Shown here in pieces: positions 8,670 to 15,034 of a DNA stretch of 15,034 nt (position 1 is its first letter; each line of letters opens with the position of its first letter). The notes under the pieces are model-generated. The model ran no database searches. It had not been told where the DNA came from and was given only the letters and a program-made list of their open reading frames with translations. The stretch comes from Parvularia atlantis (taxonomy: Eukaryota > Opisthokonta > Rotosphaerida): the NCBI GenBank assembly GCA_943704415.1, contig CALSCO010001060.1, positions 1 to 15,034 of the forward strand. The letters are read 5' to 3'. The translations under genes and the position numbers were made by a program.

Positions 8670-9659
8670 ATGACCGACTCGTCAGCGAGCAAGGCTCAAG
8701 CGCTCGTCCACAAGCTCGGCGAGGCACGCGCATGCGCACTCGGCCCCGGCAGCGCTCGCTGATCGTGCGCGGTGGACGTGCGCGCAGGACCTGCACAGGC
8801 TCGACAGCGGCGATACGACGCCCGAGCTCGTGAGTGCGTGCGAACGCGCAAGAGATGCACGCGCGCGTGCGAGTGACGCGCCACGCAGGCGACGTCGCCA
8901 CGAGCCTCGCGACGCTGCAGCGCCAGATCAAGAGCGCCGAGACGCTCGCGCAGCGCGAGATGAACCAGGGCAAGCGGCAGATGGCCAAGGAGTGCGTCGC
9001 CTACCCGGCAGCAGCGGCGTGCTGACCCGACTGCCCGCGCCAGACGGCTCGCGGGGCTGAGCCAGCAGTACACGGCGCTCTCGGCGGCGTTTGCACGGTA
9101 CCGCAGCCAGCGCAAGCAGGTGCGTGTCAGCCCGCGCGTGCAGCGTGCGCTGCTGCTGATCGTGCGGCGTGCGGGCAGGCAGAGAACGCCTCGCAGCGCG
9201 ACGAGCTGTTTGCGCGCCCCGGCAAGGGCGACGCGGGCGACGGGGCGGCGGCGTCGACGACGATCCCGATCGACCGCGAGCTGCTCATGCGCGAGAGCAT
9301 CATACAGGCGCGCGCGCGCGGCGTCTTGCTGTGATGCTGACCACGGTCAGGCGCATGCAGTCGCACAACCAGCTCGATCAGTACCTTGGCATGGGCGGGG
9401 CGATCCTCGGGTCGCTGCGGAGCCAGCGCGAGACGCTCAAGGTGGGCACCGCGCGTGCGCGTGCGCGCGTGACTTGACAAGTGCGGCGTGCGCACAGGGC
9501 ACGCAGCGGAGGATACTCGACGTCGCGAGCACGCTCGGATTGTCGCAGAGTGTGCTGCGGCTGATCGAGCGGCGGTCGTCACAGGATTGGCTGGTGCTCT
9601 TTGGCGGAATCACCGTGACCTGCGTGATCATGGTGGTTGTCGTGTACTACTTTACATGA
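8670..9659 (+). CDS. GOSR2: Membrin / BOS1-type Qb-SNARE (GOSR2 family), 7 exons
   Basis: Tail-anchored SNARE that drives fusion of ER-derived vesicles with the Golgi, pairing with syntaxin 5/SED5, BET1 and SEC22-type partners. Exons: 8670-8723, 8788-8833, 8889-8991, 9044-9119, 9179-9307, 9361-9441, 9498-9659, giving 216 residues (human GOSR2: 212). Seen: an N-terminal helical region, a TTIPID element matching human TTIPMD, and a SNARE motif including SHNQLDQYLG and LRSQRETLKGTQRRILDVA. Then come LGLSQSVLRLIERR and a single C-terminal membrane anchor (about 195-214) ending YYFT, as expected for membrin. Across the SNARE motif the alignment to human is gap-free, which fixes the intron at 9308-9360. 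The first and fifth introns lack a GT donor and appear to be GC-AG. The coding end overlaps that of the next, opposite gene by 13 bp. Confidence 0.92.
8724..8787 (+). other. Apparent GC-AG intron, membrin intron 1
   Basis: To join the start exon in phase 0 to the next exon, this intron must begin GCACGCG and end GCGCAG. It has no GT at a position that keeps the frame, but it does contain a CTGATC branch-like site. The kinase's first intron (7115-7043, minus strand) begins with the same seven bases, GCACGCG, and also joins in phase 0. Membrin intron 5 (9308-9360) begins GCGCGCG. Transcript data would settle all three. Confidence 0.6.
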
Positions 9660-10658
9660 GTCTGCCTCGGCTGCGTGTGCGATGGCAGCTTCGGCCTGGC
9701 CTTGGCCTGCGCCGGCGCTGACCGCGGCTGCTTAGGTCGCGCCTTCGAGCCGGGCCGCGATGCACCGCGCCGCCGCCCAGCAAGGGCGTTCTGCACGCGC
9801 CGCTGCGCCGACACCGCCCGCTGTTTGCGCAGCGTGCGCGCGCGGATCATGGCCGTGATGGGCACGGGATCGCGCCGGCCGCGCACGCGGAAGAACGCGT
9901 AGCCTGACTCGCACACGACAAAGTTGACGCCGGGCCGGTTGTGCCACTTGCCGAGCACGATGTTGCCCTTCTTGTCGTTCCACGCCGTCAGCCCGTGCCA
10001 GCGCATCGGCCGGCGCCTTGTCAGGTGCTTGGGTGCCGGCAGCACGCGCAGCCCGTCAGCCGTGACGTAGCGCTCGCCAAACGCCGGCGTCGCGAGCAGC
10101 TCGTTCGGCACGGGCCGGCGGTCAAACGGGTGCGCGCCCAGCAGCTTGATCGTCTTGTGCGAGCGGTAGTCATTGACGAGGCGCGGTTGCTGCACGCGTG
10201 CGTGCAGCCCAGTCAGCCGCTGTGTGTGGGGGGCGCCGTGCGCAGCGGCACCTTGTCGCGCTCGGTGGGCCGCTGCACCGCCGTCAGCACGTGCTTCAGC
10301 CGCCCGCGCTCGCCCGTCGCGCGCGCCTCGAGCCACTGCGCGCTCGCGGCGTCCCCCTGTACCGCGCGCTGCACCTTGCGCATCATCTGCGGCCGGAGGG
10401 GCGTGCTCAGCGCGCGCATCCGTATCACGCTCGCCCAGCACATCTCGCTCGCGCACGCACCCGCCGGCCCTCGGCGAGCGCATCGCCGACCTCGCGCGGC
10501 GACGCGAGGAGCACACCGCGGCGGAACCGTGTGCGCGTCGTGTCGCGCACCAAGTCCTGCGCCAGTGGCGCCAGCGTCGGCGCGGCCGCGAGGCGCAGTA
10601 GCGCGCGATACAGGGCACGGGCCTCGGCCGCTCGGCTCACGACGCTCGGCGCCGGCAT
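9647..10658 (-). CDS. LYR-motif protein with an unrecognised basic C-terminal region
   Basis: LYR proteins are small, mostly mitochondrial helical proteins that bind acyl carrier protein and help assemble respiratory complexes, Fe-S clusters or mitoribosomes. Exons: 10658-10461, 10386-10252 and 10189-9647, with phase-0 introns of 74 and 62 nt, giving 291 residues. The motif is ARALYRALLR, with Leu-Tyr-Arg at 16-18. Helical sequence and an FRR element near residue 48 follow, as in the family. The second half, from about residue 112, is unfamiliar. It has one conserved-looking block with many aromatic and glycine residues (KGNIVLGKWHNRPG; VVCESGYAFFRVRG), then a Lys/Arg/Pro/Ala-rich tail. Typical LYR proteins are only about 80-150 residues, so this is a fusion or a long extension. 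A mitoribosome-associated role would suit the basic tail but is speculation. The stop overlaps the membrin coding end. Confidence 0.75.
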
Positions 10659-10689
10659 GGTGTCATTGTACGCGTCCCAGCCCAGCGCG
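10659..10689. promoter_or_regulatory. 31-bp divergent spacer, LYR protein and TIR protein
   Basis: Only 31 bp lie between the LYR start codon (10658-10656, minus) and the preferred TIR-protein start (10690, plus). A second in-frame ATG for the TIR protein at 10657-10659 overlaps the LYR start codon itself, within the string CATG. The core promoters of both genes must therefore extend into the neighbour's coding sequence, or the leaders are extremely short. Confidence 0.4.
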
Positions 10690-12815
10690 ATGGCGGCCGC
10701 GTCGACTGCGGCCGGCCTCGTCTTCTTCTCGTACTCGACCAAGGACGCCGAGGTGGCGCACCGGCTGGCGCGCGACCTGATGGCCAAGGGCCTGGACGTG
10801 TGGCTGGACAAGGACCGGCTGGAGCCCGTGCGTGCGCCGCGCTCACACGTCTGTGCGGTATAGATAGCCGACACACGCACACGTTTCCCGCAAACAGGGC
10901 ATGTTCTACCCGGCCGAGATCGGCAAGGCGCTGTCCAAGTCGCTCGCGGCGGTCGTGTGCCTCACGCCCAACTACTTTGCGTCAATGCCGTGCAAGAAGG
11001 AGGTGCGTCACGGCCGCGCACGCTTGCCCGTCGCGCTAACAACCAGCAGCTCAACATTGTCGGCGACCGCGCCGACGTGCTCGTCATGCCCGTCAAGCTC
11101 GTGCAGTGCCAGGTGCCGAGCGATCTCGGTGCGTGCGCCACGGTGCACGTGGCGCTGCGCCAGCTGACGCAAACGGCGCACACGGTGCACAAAAAGTGTA
11201 CCTGCTGCCGCCGCAGGTGCAGTACGCCGACATGTCGTCCGGCCCGAGCGCCGCCGAGTGGGGCCGCACCGTCAACAAGATCTACGAGGCCATCCGCTCG
11301 CACATCCGCCGTGCCACGCAGCCGGCCGGCCCGGCGCCCGCGGCGGCCGCCCCCGCGATGACAACGACGGCAGCCGGCGCCACGCGCGGTTACGCCGCCC
11401 CGGCCGCGCAGCTCCCGCCCGCTGCCGACGCCGAGCAGGCCGTGGCGCAGTGGAGCGTCGATGACGTGACGCGCTGGCTTGAGCGCGTCAACCTGGGCCC
11501 AGTCTCGGCTGCGATGGCCCAGGCCGAGATCACCGGCGCGATGCTCGAGACGCTCGACGCGCTCACGGACGACGAGATCGCTACGTCGCTCAGCATCAAG
11601 AATAGGGTCCACCTGCTCTCGCTGCGCAAGCAGCTCAAGGTGGCGGCTGCACGCGTGTCGGCATGTTGTGCTCTGACGGCGGCGCGCGGCGCAGCTGCTC
11701 ACGGTGCCGCCGGGCAAGCCGAGCGCGACGGCGGCGTCCGCGAGCGCGGCGGCCCCAGCGACGGCGGCGGCGTCCAGCAGCAAGTCGTTCGTGATCAACC
11801 CGACAATCGTCTACGGCGACGTCGAGTCGGTCATGGCCGTGACGGAGGTGCGGCCTCGCTCCGCGAGCCAGTTGTACTCGCTCACACCGCGCGCGCCCAG
11901 ACCAATGTGCTCGAGACGCTCCAGGCGGGCAGCCAGCTCGGCATCGAGGCGCAGGATCTGTCGCGCGCGGGCAAGGTGTACCGCCCCGCGCACATCATCA
12001 AGCAGAAGGAGAAGATGTTTCAGATCAAGTTTGCGGTGCGTGCGCCGCCTCACCGCGACGGGCATGCTCAACGCGATGGTGCAGGGCGACGGCGACGACG
12101 CGACGTTCTGGGTCGACTGGAAGAGCCCTATCATCCACCCGATCGGCTGGTGCAAGTTGTACGGCGTGCAGCTGACGCACGGGACCGAGTTTCGCAGCTG
12201 GGACAACGTGCGCGCCTCCCTCGCGAGCTGCAGCGCGCGGCTGATCATGCGCTTCGCTCCGTGCATGTAGTACCTGGTCAGCGCGAGCATCGGCCGCGTG
12301 CCCGCGCCATTCTTCAGCCCCGAGCAGACGCTCGGCCCCAACAAGATCCCGAACGAGGTCGTCGTGAACCCGTTCGAGCAGGACATGGTGCTCGAGGCGC
12401 GCGACTTGATGCCGTCCGTCGGTGCGCGCCTGCGCGTGCTCCCCTTTTGCGTGCACGGCCGCTCACGCTCACTCGCCCACGCAGACCTCATCTGCGTCGC
12501 CAAGGTGCTGCTGGTGCGCGGCCCCGAGCTGTGCATCACATTCATCGGCTGGAGGTGCGGTGCAGTGTGCCACCCGGACAGTGCTCACGCGACCGCGTGC
12601 CCCGCAGCGGCAAGTACGACTACTGGTGTCGCGGTGACAGCGACAAGCTCTTCCCGCCGGGCTACTGCGCGTCGCGCGGCATTGAACTGCAGGCGCCCAA
12701 GGGCCAGAGCAACAGCACGTTCTCCTGGTCTGAGTTTTTGCGCCAGACCAAGCAGACGCCCGCGCCGCCGTCGTTTTTCCCGCGCATCACGGGCATCGCC
12801 CCGATCAAGCTGTGA
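10690..12815 (+). CDS. TIR-SAM-MBT-MBT multidomain protein, 10 exons
   Basis: Exons: 10690-10827, 10898-11002, 11050-11128, 11197-11639, 11695-11847, 11901-12035, 12085-12207, 12271-12421, 12485-12554, 12608-12815, giving 534 residues. TIR domain, about 9-145: LVFFSYSTKD, GLDVWLDKDRLEPG, and SMPCKKE, which matches the S-x-W-C-x-x-E region and puts the NADase-type glutamate at residue 81. SAM domain, about 190-255: QWSVDDVTRWLERVNL, then LLSLRKQLK. MBT 1, about 318-383: VDWKSPIIHPIGWCKLYG. MBT 2, about 425-525: LEARDLMPS, LICVAKV, GKYDYWCRGDSDKLFPPGYC and FSWSEFLRQT, with the methyl-lysine cage residues Phe462, Trp465 and Tyr469 at canonical spacing. SAM usually oligomerises, and TIR enzymes are activated by clustering (SARM1). 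MBT repeats bind mono- or dimethyl-lysine, mainly on histones. An NAD-cleaving enzyme recruited to methylated protein is an inference. There is no signal peptide or membrane segment. Confidence 0.92.
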
Positions 12816-12821
12816 TGCGTG

Positions 12822-12825
<4 letters not shown>

Positions 12826-12900
<75 letters not shown>
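12826..12900 (+). repeat. Uninterrupted 75-nt GT microsatellite
   Basis: About 37 perfect GT units start 11 nt after the TIR-protein stop codon. They are bracketed by GTGCAGC on the left and GTGCAGCG on the right. It lies in the probable 3' UTR of that gene and upstream of the small PSI-like gene. Long GT/CA tracts can adopt Z-DNA and are highly mutable. Because it starts with GT and ends with GCAG, it could also sit within an untranslated intron. Confidence 0.95.
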
Positions 12901-12903
<3 letters not shown>

Positions 12904-12977
12904 CGAAGCGAACGCGTACGTAGCCTTAGCCAGCAACGTCGATTTTTGCCTCAGCCGGTGCGACGCGTACATAGACG

Positions 12978-13331
12978 ATGCGTGCGAACATGGCCGTCGC
13001 GCTCGTCGCGGCCACGGCGCTGCTGGCGGCGTTCACGGGGCGGGCCACGGCGCAGTGCTCGGCGTACGCGTCGACGTGCGAGGCGTGCACGAGCCAGCCG
13101 TCGTGCCAGTGGTGCGTCCGCGCGCTGTGCCCAGTGGGTGAAACACAGTGCAATGAGCGGGACCCGCCGATGGGCGGCGAAGGGTCGCTGGTCGCTCGCA
13201 CGGCCGATCCCAGGCCACGCGACCCAGCTGACGGCGTCGCATCGACCCGTGCTGGTCGCGAAAGCGTTTTCTCCACCTCTCGCCCCTCGCTGCCGCCGCC
13301 GCCACCACTCACCGCTGCTGCCGCTGCCTGA
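12978..13331 (+). CDS. Possible small secreted Cys-rich (PSI-like) protein
   Basis: A 117-residue reading frame whose first 25 residues form a good signal peptide (MRANMAVALVAATALLAAF, then ATA before the predicted cut). The mature part begins with a cysteine pattern typical of PSI domains: CSAYASTCEACTSQPSCQWC, then two more cysteines near CPVGETQC. PSI domains are found in plexins, integrins and many secreted or surface proteins of protists. After about residue 60 the frame degrades to low-complexity sequence with a PPPPP run and ends in poly-Ala. The true gene may therefore splice out of this frame, or be a remnant. A GTGCGTCC at the WC codon resembles a donor, but the nearest acceptor would give an intron of only 37 nt. 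The ATG at 12990 is an alternative start. Confidence 0.45.
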   Translation: MRANMAVALVAATALLAAFTGRATAQCSAYASTCEACTSQPSCQWCVRALCPVGETQCNERDPPMGGEGSLVARTADPRPRDPADGVASTRAGRESVFSTSRPSLPPPPPLTAAAAA

Positions 13332-13601
13332 AAGCCTGCCCCCGCCGCGCTCGGCTGTTGACAGTGCGCGCCTTCGCTCGCTGCCACCGCCGCGCGCACG
13401 TGGCGCTCCATGCTCAGCGCGGGTCGTTGCGGGCCACATGGCTGGTCGAGCAGGCCCATTTTCTCCGCCCCGCTGCTGCCCGCTGCAGCTGCCCGCTGCT
13501 CGCTCGTGTGCCGCTCGCTCGTCGACCGCGCGCACGTGGAAAGAGTTTTTCCTATAACTCGGCGGACGCACGACACAGCAGACCCACCCAAGAACGACAC
13601 A
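13332..13601 (+). promoter_or_regulatory. Upstream region of the proton ATPase gene
   Basis: These 270 bp have no convincing coding content. They contain a 14-bp direct repeat, CCGCGCGCACGTGG, at 13390-13403 and 13526-13539. Each copy holds a CACGTG, the core of G-box/E-box sites for bHLH and bZIP factors. A TATA-like CTATAA lies at 13552-13557, 45 nt before the ATG at 13602, after a run of five T. This is the most promoter-like region in the window. The functional reading is inference. Confidence 0.4.
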
Positions 13602-15034
13602 ATGCCAGAGCAGGGCATCAAGAGCGCCGGCAGCCAGGACCGGCTGCTGTCGACCAGCCCGAGCGAGCTCGACTCGTCGGCGTTGTCGCCGGGGCCCTTT
13701 GTCCGCACGCCGGCCGACCGCATGTTTGCGAGCAAGAACCGCACGCCGTCGCAGGACGCGGCCGGCGTGATCACGTCCAGCTTCACCAACGCCGGCGCGG
13801 GCGAGGGCATTGCGCTCACGGAACTGAAAATTGAAGGTGCGACTTGCACTGCAACCTCAAGTTTGTACGTGCGATCGTGCTCACAAACATCATGATCACT
13901 CAGACAACAGCAAGAGCAAGGACCTCGCCGCGTCCAAGGCCACGGGCGAGAGCGATCGTGCGCCCTCCCCCGCCCGCCTTTGCGCCTCGTGCGCCCCTCT
14001 GACGTACGGCGCGTGCGCGCGAGCACAGTGCCCGATGGCGCCGAGAAGTTTGACGAGGAGCTTGAGCGGATGATGCTCACGGACATCAAGGCCGGGCTCG
14101 CGACGGCCGAGGCCAAGGAGCGCCTCGAGCGGTTCGGCTTCAACGGTGCGCGCGCGCACAGCAGCAGCAGCGGGGCGATGCGCGTCGCTCACACGCGGGC
14201 CGCGCCGCGCCGCACCGCACCCCGCACCGCACCGCACCGCGCAGAGATCGCCGAGCACAAGCAAAACAAGCTGCTCAAGTTCCTGCTGTACTTCTGGGGC
14301 GCGATCGCGTTCCTGATCGAGGCCGCGTGCATCCTCGCGGCCGTCATTGGCGACTGGGTGTGTGTGTGTGCGCGCGCGCGTGGGTGTCGCGGCGGTGGCG
14401 CTCACGCCGTGGGCGCGCCGCGCCGCAGATCGACTTTGGCATCATCCTCGGCCTGCTGTTTGTGAACGCGTTCATCGGCTTCATTGAGGAGTCGCGCGCT
14501 GAGTCGGCCCTAGACGCGCTCAAGCAGACGCTCGCGCTCAAGAGCAAGGTGTTCCGCGACGGACAGCTGACCGAGATCGACTCACGCGAGATCGTCCCCG
14601 GCGACATCATCGTCGTGCGCCTGGGCGACATCATCCCGGCCGACGCGCGGTGCGTCTGGGCCCGCCTCTCCGCGTTGTCACCCGCGTTGCTGACGTTTGC
14701 ACGCGCACGCACAGTCTGCTTGGTGTTGGCGCGACGGGCGAGCCCGCGCACGAACTCCAGATCGACCAGTCGGCGCTCACAGGCGAGTCGCTCCCGGTCA
14801 CGAAGAACAAGGGCGACATCGTCTTCTCCTCGTCCGTCGTCAAGCAGGGCCAGCAAGTCGCGGTCGTGGCCAAGACCGCCGGCAACACGTTCATCGGGCG
14901 CGCCGCCAACCTGATCGCGATCACAAACGAGCAGGGCCACTTCCAGAAGGTCGTCAACAACATCGGTGCGGCGCGTTGCCCGTGCGCCTGCGTCTGCACC
15001 TGCGACGCTCACGGCCCGGCCTCGCCCCCCCCTC
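13602..15034 (+). CDS. Plasma-membrane proton-pumping P3A-type ATPase, 5' part
   Basis: P-type ATPase that pumps protons out of the cell at the cost of ATP, setting up the membrane potential used for nutrient uptake in fungi, plants and many protists. Exons in the window: 13602-13836, 13904-13957, 14029-14145, 14245-14357, 14429-14649, 14715-14965; a sixth intron starts at 14966 and runs off the end. About 330 residues are encoded here, of perhaps 900-1000. Seen: a polar N-terminal region of about 135 residues rich in Ser/Thr, and an autoinhibitory-type lead-in ([17 protein letters not shown]). Next are membrane segment 1 ([18 protein letters not shown]), segment 2 ([18 protein letters not shown]) and the actuator domain with [18 protein letters not shown] and [14 protein letters not shown]. 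The stretch [12 protein letters not shown] and [11 protein letters not shown] is typical of P3A pumps. The phosphorylation site DKTGT lies beyond the window. Intron 14146-14244 contains CCGCA tandem repeats. Confidence 0.95.

Noticed and set aside
10690-11640. TIR-SAM as a bacterial or phage-defence gene
   Set aside because: The gene has nine spliceosomal-type introns like its neighbours and is fused to MBT repeats, a eukaryotic chromatin module. The context is eukaryotic throughout.
10669-12968. ACGCGT (MCB-like) sites at about 10669, 12911 and 12963 as cell-cycle promoter elements
   Set aside because: The motif is frequent by chance in GC-rich DNA, also occurs inside coding sequence, and is not tied to cell-cycle genes here.
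13120-13156. A 37-nt intron inside the PSI-like frame (GTGCGTCC to ACACAG)
   Set aside because: It is shorter than every other intron in the window (minimum 47 nt), has no branch site, and removing it would break the cysteine pattern.
14202-14244. CCGCA repeats as a CRISPR-like or regulatory array
   Set aside because: They are short imperfect tandem repeats with no spacers, wholly inside an ATPase intron; simple slippage explains them.
1382-14714. Introns with lengths divisible by three and no stop, suggesting widespread intron retention
   Set aside because: By my count 15 of 55 introns are multiples of three, which is no more than chance. A few 48-nt ones may be retained, but there is no overall signal.

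Overview
The window reads as a very compact, GC-rich nuclear segment of a unicellular eukaryote. Genes are split by many short introns (55 complete ones inferred here, 47-173 nt, mostly 48-76 nt) and lie a few tens of bases apart on both strands. The products are eukaryotic: MRE11, a germinal-centre kinase, the Golgi SNARE membrin, MBT repeats and a fungal/plant/protist-type plasma-membrane proton ATPase. I cannot place the organism more closely. The P3A ATPase argues against an animal and suggests a free-living protist, but that is inference. I built the gene models by hand from frame continuity, splice-site pattern and protein-family alignment. Every complete model gives a coding length divisible by three.

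Layout, left to right: 1-278, lower-GC DNA without a supported gene; 279-1250 (-), unknown protein with two C-terminal membrane segments; 1354-4686 (+), MRE11 with 17 exons and all nuclease motifs; 4747-7139 (-), GCKIII/MST-type kinase with 15 exons; 7205-8579 (-), membrane-anchored J-domain protein; 8670-9659 (+), membrin/BOS1-type Qb-SNARE with 7 exons; 9647-10658 (-), LYR-motif protein with an unrecognised C-terminal region; 10690-12815 (+), a TIR-SAM-MBT-MBT protein with 10 exons; 12826-12900, a 75-nt GT microsatellite; 12978-13331 (+), possible small secreted PSI-like protein; 13602 to the right edge (+), P3A proton ATPase, cut off inside its sixth intron.

The genes do not form one pathway: DNA repair, STRIPAK-type signalling, chaperone, ER-Golgi traffic, a mitochondrial-type LYR protein, a TIR/chromatin-reader fusion and ion transport. 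What ties them together is architecture. There are three divergent pairs with 103, 90 and about 31 bp between start codons, and one convergent pair whose coding ends overlap by 13 bp. Another convergent pair is 60 bp apart, and one tandem pair is 65 bp apart. Introns share an unusual 5' splice site, GTGCG in 40 of 55, plus a CTCAC/CTGAC/CTAAC-like branch site. Three introns appear to be GC-AG.

The most novel object is the TIR-SAM-MBT-MBT protein. It joins a TIR domain that keeps the NADase-type glutamate to a SAM domain and two MBT repeats, one with a complete aromatic cage. I know of no described family with this architecture.
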